Origin: Lacihabitans sp. CCS-44
GTDB taxonomy: Bacteria; Bacteroidota; Bacteroidia; Cytophagales; Spirosomataceae
DNA: 64,000 nucleotides
Direction: 5' to 3'
NCBI RefSeq assembly: GCF_024343735.1
Contig: NZ_RJUE01000061.1
Coordinates: 62,001 to 126,000 of the forward strand
Shown: piece by piece, positions 8,267 through 16,109 of the stretch
How positions within the stretch are numbered: position 1 is the stretch's first letter
How the letters are laid out: every line of letters starts with the position of its first letter
Made by a program: the position numbers and the translations under genes
Notes under the pieces: model-generated
Seen by the model: only the letters and a program-made list of their open reading frames with translations
Told to the model about the DNA's origin: nothing
The model's database searches: none

Positions 8267-9772
8267 ATGAAACTAAAACTATTACTGTTGGCCTTTGTGC
8301 TAATAACCATGCGAGGGTTTTCTCAAAGTATTTTGTTAGAACCTACCGGAACTGGACAAGGCATTTTTAGCAAAAGAAGCTCGTTCTATAATTCCTCAGT
8401 TTCAACACCTTTGGTATTGCCCGATTCGGGTGTTGGAACAAGATTGATGTGGATTCCCGAACGTAGTGCTTTCAGGGCTGGGTCGGTGTCAGGAACACAG
8501 TGGAACAACGCCAACATTGGCCCATATAGTTTTGCCTTGGGCTTAGACCTGAAAGTCACCGGACTGGCTGCAGGAGCGGTGGGGTTTCAAAATCAAGCCT
8601 CAGGCTTACAAAGTTTCGCTGGTGGCTTTAGTAACATTGCGGCGGGCAACCAATCCATGGCATTTGGTGTTGGAAACAACACTTCGGGTGCTGCCTCTCT
8701 GGCTTTGGGCCATACCAACCTTATTCCAAATACAGGTACAAACTCGGTTGTTATTGGACAAGGAAATAGCGTTCAGGTGTCCAACAACTATCTGATTGGA
8801 AAGGACAACCTGGGCAAAAATATCTTGGAGTTTGCCTTCGGTTATGAAAATGATGTGAGTGCCGCACGGTCATTTTCTGTTGGATACTTTAATAAAAACT
8901 CCGGGGTTTCTTCATACAATTTTGGAGAAGCAAATACCACACACACGGAAAGAGCCATGAATCTCGGGTTTAACAATCAATCGTCGGGCATCAGAGCTGT
9001 GGCCATCGGATCTAGCAATACCCCTTCTGGCGACTTTCACTTGGCCATAGGTACAGGCAACAATGGCTCGGGGGTTCAGTCTTTGAGCATGGGTACCGTC
9101 AGCAATAGCAATTCAGACATGAGCATAAGTGGAGGCTTGGGCATAGTAAATAATAGCTATGCCAGCGTTATGCTGGGCATTTATAACGATTCTTTGCTGA
9201 CAGACCTGGCTAGTGGAGGTATTTCAAAAACTGTTTATGATGCCAATGACCCATTGTTTATCATAGGTAATGGCACGGCCAATAATGCCCGAAGCAATGC
9301 CCTCACCATGTACAAAAACGGTAGAGTGGGCTTGGGTACAAACCTGCCTTCCCAATTACTCGATGTAAACGGCTCGGCGAGGTTTAGGAGTGTAACTACC
9401 GACAACGCTAACACCGTTTTTTTGAGCATAGAAACTGACGGCACCCTCAAAAAGACAACGCCAACGGCTTCAGATATGCGTTTGAAGCAGAATATTGTGG
9501 CTCTAGAGAATCCGCTAGAAAAAATTATGCAGATGCGTGGCGTAAGCTATGAATTTAAAGAAACACCCGACCAAAAACGGATGGGGTTTATAGCCCAAGA
9601 AGTAGAAAAAGTATATCCCGAGGCCGTGTTTGAGATAGAACAGGGTGGCCTAAAAGGTGTAAGATACGATGACTTGATACCCGTGTTGCTGGAAGCCCTG
9701 AAAACACAGCAAAGACAGATAGAAGCTTTGCAAAAGCAAATGACCGAAATAACTGGCAAAGCACAACCTTAA
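8267..9772 (+). CDS. surface fibre protein with peptidase S74 chaperone domain
   Basis: Protein of 501 residues with signal peptide MKLKLLLLAFVLITMRGFSQ. The body has YadA-head-like repeats (LAAGAVGFQNQASGLQSFAGGFSNIAAGNQSMAFG and similar). The last 100 residues form the intramolecular chaperone (peptidase S74) domain: SDMRLKQNI at residue 402, GVSYEFKE, MGFIAQEVEKVYPEAV, GVRYDDLIPVLLEAL, then a coiled coil. In phage tail spikes this domain trimerises the fibre and cuts itself off before the Ser of the SDxRLK motif; by analogy cleavage would fall at Ser402. A rho-independent terminator follows at 9813, so this is the last gene of the operon. Likely a trimeric surface fibre. Confidence 0.88.
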   Translation: MKLKLLLLAFVLITMRGFSQSILLEPTGTGQGIFSKRSSFYNSSVSTPLVLPDSGVGTRLMWIPERSAFRAGSVSGTQWNNANIGPYSFALGLDLKVTGLAAGAVGFQNQASGLQSFAGGFSNIAAGNQSMAFGVGNNTSGAASLALGHTNLIPNTGTNSVVIGQGNSVQVSNNYLIGKDNLGKNILEFAFGYENDVSAARSFSVGYFNKNSGVSSYNFGEANTTHTERAMNLGFNNQSSGIRAVAIGSSNTPSGDFHLAIGTGNNGSGVQSLSMGTVSNSNSDMSISGGLGIVNNSYASVMLGIYNDSLLTDLASGGISKTVYDANDPLFIIGNGTANNARSNALTMYKNGRVGLGTNLPSQLLDVNGSARFRSVTTDNANTVFLSIETDGTLKKTTPTASDMRLKQNIVALENPLEKIMQMRGVSYEFKETPDQKRMGFIAQEVEKVYPEAVFEIEQGGLKGVRYDDLIPVLLEALKTQQRQIEALQKQMTEITGKAQP

Positions 9773-9812
9773 GCCTTATTTATAGCCATTTAAAAAGCAA
9801 ATACGCACCTAT

Positions 9813-9846
9813 CAGCCCAAAGGACTATCTTTTGGGCTGTTTTGCT
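9813..9846 (+). terminator. rho-independent terminator of the surface-protein operon
   Basis: Arms CAGCCCAAA (9813-9821) and TTTGGGCTG (9831-9839) are perfectly complementary with a 9-nt loop and are followed by TTTTGCTTT. It lies 41 bp after the stop of the S74 gene. Confidence 0.8.
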
Positions 9847-9874
9847 TTACACTATCACCAATTTCAAATTTTAC

Positions 9875-10266
9875 AGAGCCAATGTCAAACGCAACATCGG
9901 CGATGTCAACATTGACAGAGCCAATGTCAAACGCAACATCGCCGATGTCAACATTGACGGAGTCAATGTCAAACACAACATCGCCGATGTCAACATCGAC
10001 GGAGCCAATGTCAAACACAACATCACCGATGTCAACATGGTCGGAGCCAATGTCAAACGCAACATCGCCAATGTCAACATTGACGGAGCCAATGTCAAAC
10101 GCAACATCGCCAATGTCAACATCGCCGGAGCCAATGTCAAACACAACATCGGCGATGTCAACATCGACGCAGCCAATGTCAAGCACAACATTGCCGATGC
10201 CAACATCGCCGGAGCCAATGTCAAACACAAAATCGCCGATGTCAACATCGCCGGAGCCAATGTCAA
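9875..10266. repeat. tandem array 1: 42-bp unit made of two 21-bp halves
   Basis: About 9.3 copies of a 42-bp unit. Each unit is two related 21-bp halves, so the core ATGTCAA recurs exactly every 21 bp from 9882 to 10260 (19 positions, one changed to ATGCCAA at 10197). Because 42 is divisible by three and the units lack stops, several frames on both strands stay open and give repetitive peptides such as GANVKHNIADVNID. None has a convincing start, signal or known family, so I treat the open frames as a by-product. The array fills the space between the operon terminator and the DGQHR pair. Confidence 0.9.
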
Positions 10267-10564
10267 GATGCGTTTTATAAGGGTTTGCCCGTTCGGAAAC
10301 GCAGTAATAAATCATAGCCAAACCCACCGTATGATAAATACCCGAAACATTATTTTTTACAGTTTTGCCATTGTTGGGTTTATTGATTAGTTTCGTAAGA
10401 TTTTAAAGACCACACGGTCTGCCTAATAATATTCTTAAACCGACAACAAATGCTTGTACATGGATATGTTTTTTTTAACCAATTATTTGAACACAAAATG
10501 TTAATTACGCCTAAATGAGATATTTACGCAATTGCGTAGATATGGATGTTGTGCGTAATTATTA
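10267..10564. other. AT-rich spacer upstream of the membrane/DGQHR pair
   Basis: No gene seen. The last 60 bp hold repeated TACGC / GCGTA words and the palindrome at 10525, probably the control region of the next two genes. Confidence 0.5.
10525..10538. promoter_or_regulatory. 14-bp palindrome upstream of the membrane/DGQHR pair
   Basis: TACGCAATTGCGTA is a perfect palindrome centred 33 bp before the ATG at 10565. Half-site-like words flank it: TTACGC at 10505 and GCGTAATT at 10553. The arrangement suits a dimeric repressor. Confidence 0.5.
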
Positions 10565-11185
10565 ATGAAAAGACTGCTAATAAAAATAAAGCTATATATG
10601 TCTCAAATATTAGAGCCCTTAAAAATTGTGAAGGACGAAACTAAACTATTTTTAGTTTGGTTTATTTTTACAATCCTTGCCGGTCAAATAGGGATATTTA
10701 CCAATGTAATATTAAAATATAAGGTCAATAATATTGCGATTTCTCAATCAATGATAGAAGAAAGTATTATTGGTAGTTTCTTTACATTTGCTATAGTATT
10801 ATTTGCTTCAACTTTGGGGTTACTTTTCGTAAATATTTTAGAAAGAAATCCAACTGTTTTTAAATCTTTTAAAGTTTTTTTATTAATAGTTACAGTATTT
10901 TCTCTTTTTTTTGCGGGAATCTACTATTCAGCGAGTACAATATCAATAAGAAATCCAATTGAAACCAAAATAGAAAATTACTCTATAGATTGGCCACAAG
11001 TAATTTTCTTTATTTTATCTATTATTTTTGCTGTTTATACTTATTGCATAACAAGACTAGATTTAAACTATGAAAAGTACCAGCATTTAGACGATAATTA
11101 TGCAGAAAAAGATAATGAAAAAGTTGAAGAACTTCAGAGTGGTTTAGTTGAATTGGATAAAGATAAAAAAGGTAATAGATTATGA
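10565..11185 (+). CDS. four-helix membrane protein paired with a DGQHR protein
   Basis: Protein of 206 residues that I do not recognise by family. Four hydrophobic segments are visible at about 28-50, 67-91, 102-122 and 144-164, followed by a charged, Glu/Lys-rich cytoplasmic-type tail (KYQHLDDNYAEKDNEKVEELQSG). No signal peptide or enzyme motif was seen. Its stop overlaps the start of the DGQHR gene by 4 bp (ATGA at 11182), so the two are almost certainly co-translated. Both genes are clearly richer in A/T than the genes around them, which suggests acquisition. Small membrane proteins next to DNA-related proteins are common in defence loci, but no function is established here. Confidence 0.8.
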   Translation: MKRLLIKIKLYMSQILEPLKIVKDETKLFLVWFIFTILAGQIGIFTNVILKYKVNNIAISQSMIEESIIGSFFTFAIVLFASTLGLLFVNILERNPTVFKSFKVFLLIVTVFSLFFAGIYYSASTISIRNPIETKIENYSIDWPQVIFFILSIIFAVYTYCITRLDLNYEKYQHLDDNYAEKDNEKVEELQSGLVELDKDKKGNRL

Positions 11186-12234
11186 TAGTACTTAAATATA
11201 TAGATTTTACGCAACCGATAGGTACTTTCTATTTTTCAAAAATCAATGCACAATTACTTGGTTCAATTGTTGAAACTACTCCTCGTTCAGGTAGTTCATC
11301 TGCAATTCAACGAGATGAATCTATTACACGTATAAATGAAATTGCAAAATATTGTGATGACCCAGATGCTACATTTCCAACTCCGATAATAATCAGTGTT
11401 TATGATAATGTTGATTACGAAATAAATGATAGTACAATAGTCTTTTCTAAACAAACAATCATTGGAGAAGTTATTGATGGACAACACAGACTAAAAGGTA
11501 TTATCAAATCAAACTTAGCAGAAAAATTTGATTTGCCAATTGTATTACTTTTCGATCTAACAGAGGAAGAAAAAGCATACATCTTTTCTATAATTAATAG
11601 TAAACAAACGAAGGTAAGTATGAGCTTAATTTATGATTTGTTTGCGTTATCTAGACATAGAAGTCCTCAAAAAACTTCGCACGAAATTGCTCGTGCTTTA
11701 AATAATGATGGAAAATCACCGTTTTTTAACAGATTGAAAATGCTAGGTAATAAAACAAGCGAGCAATTTCACGCTACACTATCACAAGGAACTTTTGTTA
11801 AACATTTCATTGAATTACTAAGTAAAAGTCCTGACGAAGATTTAAGAAATTCAAAAAACAATCTTGAGCTAAAACCAAATGAAAATTTACCTTTAAGACA
11901 ATATTTCATCGATAATGAAGATAGTATTATATTAAAAATAACATTAAATTTGTTTAGAGGTTTAAGAAATGTTTTTTACAATTTGTGGGAGAACCCAGAT
12001 GATAACATTTTATGGAAAACAACTGGATATTTTGCAATCATTAAAGCGTTTAATCATCTATATTTAAAAGGAGATTCTATGAATGACCTTTCAGAAGAGT
12101 TTTTTACTCATCAATTCAGAATCTTTAAAGAACATTTAGAACAGAATAATTTACGTTTAACAAGCGAAGATTTCCCTTCTAATGCACAACAACAAGCTAG
12201 ATTAAGTAAAATTCTAATTGAATCAATAAAATAA
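11182..12234 (+). CDS. DGQHR domain-containing protein (DndB-like)
   Basis: Protein of 350 residues with the family signature IIGEVIDGQHRLKGI (Asp99-Arg103). The N-terminus TFYFSKINAQLLGSI...INEIAKYCDD and the following DLPIVLLFDLTEEEKAYIFSIINSKQTKVSMSLIYDL are typical of DGQHR/ParB-like proteins. The best-known relative, DndB, regulates DNA phosphorothioation clusters; many others are stand-alone and uncharacterised. No dndCDE or restriction genes are nearby. It overlaps the membrane-protein gene by 4 bp and is equally AT-rich. Assignment to the family is secure; the role is not. Confidence 0.88.
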   Translation: MIVLKYIDFTQPIGTFYFSKINAQLLGSIVETTPRSGSSSAIQRDESITRINEIAKYCDDPDATFPTPIIISVYDNVDYEINDSTIVFSKQTIIGEVIDGQHRLKGIIKSNLAEKFDLPIVLLFDLTEEEKAYIFSIINSKQTKVSMSLIYDLFALSRHRSPQKTSHEIARALNNDGKSPFFNRLKMLGNKTSEQFHATLSQGTFVKHFIELLSKSPDEDLRNSKNNLELKPNENLPLRQYFIDNEDSIILKITLNLFRGLRNVFYNLWENPDDNILWKTTGYFAIIKAFNHLYLKGDSMNDLSEEFFTHQFRIFKEHLEQNNLRLTSEDFPSNAQQQARLSKILIESIK

Positions 12235-12240
12235 CTCACT

Positions 12241-12366
12241 GTACTAATCATACCTTCTTCGTGCACGCAAAATTAGGGTTCCTCTCGCAGAAAACAGCAA
12301 GTCTTATTTCCCTCGCTGTGCGAAGGCTATTGCCTTCTTAGGTGTGAAAAGCGGCTTATAGCCGTA
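12241..12366. repeat. dispersed repeat copy A (degenerate), with two hairpins
   Basis: Begins just after the DGQHR stop. It shares words with copies B-D (CCTTCTTCGTGCACGC, GCAGAAAACAGCA) and contains two hairpins: GAAGGC-tatt-GCCTTC (12322-12337) and CGGCT-tat-AGCCG (12352-12364). Confidence 0.5.
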
Positions 12367-12396
12367 GAAGTACCCAGACAAATAACAAAAAGACAC

Positions 12397-13154
12397 ATGA
12401 AAAAAACACTTATTATACTTTACTCTTTACGCAAACTATTTTTTTGTTTGGACAAGAGGTAAAAACGAAAAAAAAGAAAGATAATACACGTGAAGGGACG
12501 GCAACTTTTTATGTTTTAGCTACTAATGAGGCAGTTAAACACGGTGACTATCAGATAAAAGCCTACACAGGGAAGAGAGTGTTATTAAAGGGCACTTATA
12601 GCAATAATAAAAAAGTGGGCTTATGGACAGAGCAGTATTATGACAGGGATTATACCGGACCAAAAGCAACTGGGAATTATGAAAATGACATAAAAACTGG
12701 TGACTGGACTTACTTTAACTATGAGGGCGAGAAAGTTATTATTTATAATTGGACAGACAATAAGGTTGTTTTTTCAAAACTCTGTGGGACAGATACTAAA
12801 GAATATACAGTCATAGAAGACAGCAAAGAGAGTAAATCAAAGCTTGACTGCCCACCAACTTGTGCGACAGGACGTGAGTATTTTTTATATGAATTTATGA
12901 GAGACATTGGAGATCAAGCAAAACTCTTTAAGGAAATTGGCCCTAAGTTGTATCAATTGAAAACTAAAATTAGTATTACCATTGATAAAAATTCATCCGT
13001 TACAGACATATCATATTCAACAAACGAGAATTATGAACTGAAAGAAATTATCGAGAAGTTTGTTAAGTCTTACAAATGGATACCCGGTACGAAAGATGGA
13101 CAAAAATTGACTACTAAATTTGAATTTTCTATTGGTTTATCAAGTCAATATTAA
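12397..13154 (+). pseudogene. MORN-like / TonB-C-like secreted protein, frameshifted in the signal peptide
   Basis: The natural start appears to be the ATG at 12397 (MKKTLIIL), but the frame that continues as LFTQTIFLFGQEVKT is offset by one base. One missing T near 12420 would join them into a normal signal peptide ending FLFGQ. Downstream, about 236 codons from 12444 stay open. Residues about 25-100 of that part hold MORN/YwqK-like repeats (LKGTYSNNKKVGLWTEQYYD, ATGNYENDIKTGDWTYFNYEG). The C-terminal 60 residues (ISITIDKNSSVTDISYSTN...VKSYKWIPGTKDGQKLTTKFEFSI) resemble a TonB C-terminal domain. Either a recent inactivating deletion or a sequencing error; otherwise a periplasmic or outer-membrane-associated protein. 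Confidence 0.6.
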
Positions 13155-13189
13155 TGCTAATACAGGCTAAAAAATCAGCTGTCAACTCA

Positions 13190-13262
13190 GCTGCTGCACG
13201 AAGGATACTTCCTTCGTGCAAGCGTAAAGCGGGTTTCACCTGCAAAAAACAGCAACTTCAAT
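13190..13262. repeat. dispersed repeat copy B with hairpin
   Basis: Contains the hairpin GCACGAAGGA-tact-TCCTTCGTGC (13196-13219), followed by AAAGCGGGTTTCACCTGC and AAAAAACAGCA, matching copy D at 38618. It lies about 40 bp after the stop of the frameshifted gene. Confidence 0.6.
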
Positions 13263-13444
13263 AGGCTTCTCATCACTTTTCAATAGTAAATTCCGAAGCG
13301 AGACGGTTTAGAATATATAAACCTTAGTTCTGAAGTATTCTTGAAATATATATTCACGGTCCTGAATAGTCATACCTCTGTCGGAATTAGAAACCCTTCT
13401 TATCGAGTGTCGAATTTAGGAACTTATTGAAGAGCTGGCAAAGC

Positions 13445-13494
13445 GAAATCTGTGTAAATCCGTGCTTCGCAGAATCCGTGTCATCCGTGTCCCA
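13445..13494. repeat. 50-bp direct repeat, copy 1
   Basis: Identical over 50 bp to 13582-13631. Internally it repeats ATCCGTG words (AAATCCGTG, AGAATCCGTG, TCATCCGTG). Confidence 0.85.
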
Positions 13495-13581
13495 ATCACG
13501 AGCCGCCAAATGGCACGCTGATGACGCAGATGCCTATCGGCAACGCTGATTTTCGCTGATTTTATTCTCTTTGTCAAAAAG

Positions 13582-13631
13582 GAAATCTGTGTAAATCCGT
13601 GCTTCGCAGAATCCGTGTCATCCGTGTCCCA
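13582..13631. repeat. 50-bp direct repeat, copy 2
   Basis: Second copy of the 50-bp sequence at 13445-13494, 137 bp downstream in the same orientation with no mismatch. Confidence 0.85.
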
Positions 13632-13801
13632 TTCAACGCAAAGAAAATCAACTTAAACTTACCTGGCAGAATAAATTCATCCTCTGCAATGACTGGAGCC
13701 CCTGGCGTTCCATATTTTTTACTACTTTTGGGCTTTGGGAGTAGGAGCGGAGGTGCTCTGATTATCAGGCTTCCCAAATGGTATGTTTTAATTATAATAG
13801 C

Positions 13802-14353
13802 ATGTTTCTAGACACCCTCGAAAAATCTAAAAGTGAAAAAAAATTAGTTGGTCTTAATTGTTATGGTGTTGACGAGGGCTTTTATTGCGGGTATGTGTTG
13901 CAGTACAGTGAGGGTTTTGTAATTATTCAGCATTTTACCAAATTCGGTATTTATGACGGTATACTAACGCTCAGCCTTGACGACATCAAGTTTATTGAAT
14001 CTGATACGGTTTATCTCAAAGGAATTGAACTGTTGATGAACAATCCAAATCTTGTACTCAAACAAACTTACCAACTGAAAGATAAAAATGACGAGAGTTT
14101 TACCCATTTGTTCGAGAGTTTTATTGGCAATAAAGACTATTTAATCAAGTTTGAACTGGCGGATGAGGATGTATATTTTGGTCTTGTAGAATGGTGTGAA
14201 GAGGACTATTTTTCGATTATCAATATCGATATGGACGGCTCTGTGATAGGCAAGGCCACTTTTAAGTTTGAAGATTTGAAAATGTATTGGGTGGATGACC
14301 TAGAATGCAGAAAAAGAAAAGTTCTTTATGACGCCCAAAAAACTGGTCGTTGA
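13802..14353 (+). CDS. hypothetical protein with a duplicated beta-rich domain
   Basis: The ATG at 13802 (MFLDTLEKSKSEKK) gives 183 residues; the frame opens slightly earlier, but the added residues look unlike protein. I do not recognise the family. Two halves look related: KKLVGLNCYGVDEGFYCGYVLQYSEGFVIIQHFTKFGIYDGILTLSLDDIKFIE and KDYLIKFELADEDVYFGLVEWCEEDYFSIINIDMDGSVIGKATFKFEDLKMYW. Each reads as a small beta-barrel whose centre has a (F)GYV/GLV turn and a LDDIK/FEDLK end. No signal peptide or catalytic motif. The genes on both sides are unrelated. Confidence 0.65.
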   Translation: MFLDTLEKSKSEKKLVGLNCYGVDEGFYCGYVLQYSEGFVIIQHFTKFGIYDGILTLSLDDIKFIESDTVYLKGIELLMNNPNLVLKQTYQLKDKNDESFTHLFESFIGNKDYLIKFELADEDVYFGLVEWCEEDYFSIINIDMDGSVIGKATFKFEDLKMYWVDDLECRKRKVLYDAQKTGR

Positions 14354-14673
14354 GTTACTATTTTTGCTATCCTTTCTGTGATTTCTTATCCTTATGCATG
14401 TTTAAAAAATCTCTTTTTAATGGACTTTAAGTCATATTGTTCTCGCCAATTTGACAACAGCAATTCATAGCCAGCAACCAAACCAAAAACAAAGCTCAAA
14501 TCAAAGTAGCGTTAACCCAGAAATACAAATATTGAAAGTGTTTGTTTTTTGAAGTTTAAATACAGTTTTTCAAATGTTTTTTTTATTTATATTTGCAGAT
14601 GTGGTCTTTTTTCAAAACAAAGTTATTAGTCTTGAATGTGCCACAAAAGGTAAATTCAAATAAATAGACACGG
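14354..14673. other. intergenic, nothing recognised
   Basis: About 320 bp of AT-rich DNA without a plausible gene, hairpin or repeat that I could identify. Confidence 0.5.
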
Positions 14674-15123
14674 ATGACAAAAAACAAAGTACAATTGCAC
14701 AGGGTATTGGCGGCCAGCCCTGAGAAAGTTTACAGGGCATTTACTGATGCCGACGCTATGGCGGCTTGGCTGCCTCCTTATGGGTTTGTATGTAAAGTGC
14801 AGCACATGGATGTAAAAGTTGGAGGGACCTACAAAATGTCGTTTACTAATTTTACCACTGGCAGCAGTCATTCGTTTGGTGGTGAGTATTTAGAAGTAAA
14901 GCCAAACGAGTTATTGAAATATACCGACAAGTTTGATGACCCCAACATGCCCGATCAAATGATTACTACCATTGAATTGAAAGCGGTGCTTTGCGGAACA
15001 GAACTATTCGCCACCCAAGAAGGAATTCCTGATGTGATACCTACAGAAATGTGTTATTTGGGATGGCAAGAGTCGCTCGATAAACTAAAGCGATTGGTGG
15101 AGCCCAATATTCCTGATGCTTAA
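14674..15123 (+). CDS. SRPBCC / AHSA1-family protein
   Basis: Protein of 149 residues with the classical AHSA1-like start VQLHRVLAASPEKVYRAFTDADAMAAWLPPYGF, then GGTYKMSFTNFTTGSSHSFGGEYLEVKPNELLKYTDKF and the closing GWQESLDKLKRLVEP. The helix-grip fold provides a ligand cavity; the substrate is unknown. It is followed 34 bp downstream by a VOC-family gene in the same direction. Such SRPBCC/VOC pairs are common in Bacteroidota and may be co-transcribed. A distant paralogue lies at 11-436. Confidence 0.9.
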   Translation: MTKNKVQLHRVLAASPEKVYRAFTDADAMAAWLPPYGFVCKVQHMDVKVGGTYKMSFTNFTTGSSHSFGGEYLEVKPNELLKYTDKFDDPNMPDQMITTIELKAVLCGTELFATQEGIPDVIPTEMCYLGWQESLDKLKRLVEPNIPDA

Positions 15124-15157
15124 ATGACTTAATGTTAATATCTAACCTTTAAAAAAA

Positions 15158-15565
15158 ATGGCAAAACAAATATTTATCAACCTAGCGGTAAAGGACGTTC
15201 AGAAGTCTATGGATTTTTACACCGCTTTGGGTTTTACAAACAACCCGCAGTTTTCAGATGATGCAGGAAAATGCATGGTATGGTGCGAAAATATCTTTTT
15301 GATGATACTGAGCCATGAGAAATTCTCTTCTTTTGCTACTAAACCTATTGCAGATACAAAGTCTAGTCTTGCCGGTTTGTTTTCGTTGTCTATGGACAGC
15401 CTTGAAGAAGTAAACAGTGTAGTGGAAAATGGTTTAAAAGCGGGTGGCACTGAACCACACGAAATACGAGATTATGGTTTTATGCAGCAGCGATCCATTG
15501 AAGATTTTGATGGACACACTTGGGAGATTTTTTATATGGATCTATCAAAAATGCCAACAGAATAA
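15158..15565 (+). CDS. VOC / glyoxalase-like protein
   Basis: Protein of 135 residues with the vicinal-oxygen-chelate pattern. The first beta-alpha-beta module is IFINLAVKDVQKSMDFYTALGF and the second ends GFMQQRSIEDFDGHTWEIFYMD, with the usual DPDGH-type turn as FDGHTWEIF. Members bind a metal and act as glyoxalases, dioxygenases or resistance proteins; this short single-domain form is closest to the uncharacterised PhnB/YdeE-like group. Probably co-transcribed with the SRPBCC gene upstream. Confidence 0.9.
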   Translation: MAKQIFINLAVKDVQKSMDFYTALGFTNNPQFSDDAGKCMVWCENIFLMILSHEKFSSFATKPIADTKSSLAGLFSLSMDSLEEVNSVVENGLKAGGTEPHEIRDYGFMQQRSIEDFDGHTWEIFYMDLSKMPTE

Positions 15566-15663
15566 TAGAGATCTTGATAACAGCGGCTGAAAATACAGTA
15601 ATCCACTCGGCGATAGAAAATCTATTTATAAACTTAGTTTTAAACCCCCAAAATTATACTTAA

Positions 15664-15921
15664 ATGACAGATTACTCAAAACTAACCCTAGAGGAGTTGT
15701 TGATAGAACAAAAGAAAATAAAAAAGCAGCAAATGTACACTGCTGGGCTTGTTGGGTTGTTAATTGGTGTTATAGTTTATGGTCTGGTAATCAATGGTTT
15801 TGGCTGGCTTTATATTGGTATTTCTGTTTTTATGATTTATATTATAAGCAGCGGTTCAAAAAAACTAAAGCAGCATCTCGAACTTATTAAGACCGAGATA
15901 GAGAAAAAGAATCCAGCTTAA
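15664..15921 (+). CDS. small membrane protein
   Basis: Protein of 85 residues. A short charged N-terminal helix (LTLEELLIEQKKIKKQQ) is followed by two hydrophobic segments, about 27-47 (MYTAGLVGLLIGVIVYGLVI) and 50-66 (GWLYIGISVFMIYIIS), and a lysine-rich tail. This layout is typical of small two-helix inner-membrane proteins of Bacteroidota. Function unknown. A hairpin with a T-run at 16067 is its likely terminator. Confidence 0.7.
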   Translation: MTDYSKLTLEELLIEQKKIKKQQMYTAGLVGLLIGVIVYGLVINGFGWLYIGISVFMIYIISSGSKKLKQHLELIKTEIEKKNPA

Positions 15922-16066
15922 ATAGCAGGATAAAGATTCCGCTTTTATAACCATTATTTCTGCCATTCAAGATATTGATGGAGCTAATTTGCTGCTAAAA
16001 CTACGCTGGTAATTACGCCAGAATATATGGGATTGTAAGCCAATAGCAACATAATATTTAGAAGAA

Positions 16067-16096
16067 AACCATCCGAAAGGGTGGTTTTTTTGTTCT
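16067..16096 (+). terminator. terminator-like hairpin
   Basis: AACCATCC-GAAA-GGGTGGTT (one wobble pair) followed by a run of T reads as a rho-independent terminator on the plus strand, about 145 bp after the small membrane protein. Confidence 0.6.
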
Positions 16097-16109
16097 CTGT
16101 AGGTTTCTT

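Larger units (their letters stand above)
13155..13801. other. gene-poor region with dispersed repeats
   Basis: About 650 bp with no credible gene. It contains copy B of the dispersed repeat, a diverged segment at 13380-13435 that resembles 26512-26577, and a perfect 50-bp direct repeat. Short open frames on both strands (13574-13811) have no start context or recognisable domain. Confidence 0.6.

Noticed and set aside
9875-10266. CRISPR array at array 1 or array 2
   Set aside because: Units are contiguous and similar throughout, with no unique spacers and no cas genes in the window.
9842-10390. Open frames on both strands through array 1, including peptides with NVKHNIADVNID repeats
   Set aside because: A 42-bp stop-free repeat automatically opens several frames; none has a start context, signal or known family.
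13574-13811. Overlapping short ORFs around 13.6-13.8 kb
   Set aside because: They run through the 50-bp repeat, overlap each other on opposite strands and show no domain; more likely repeat-derived.
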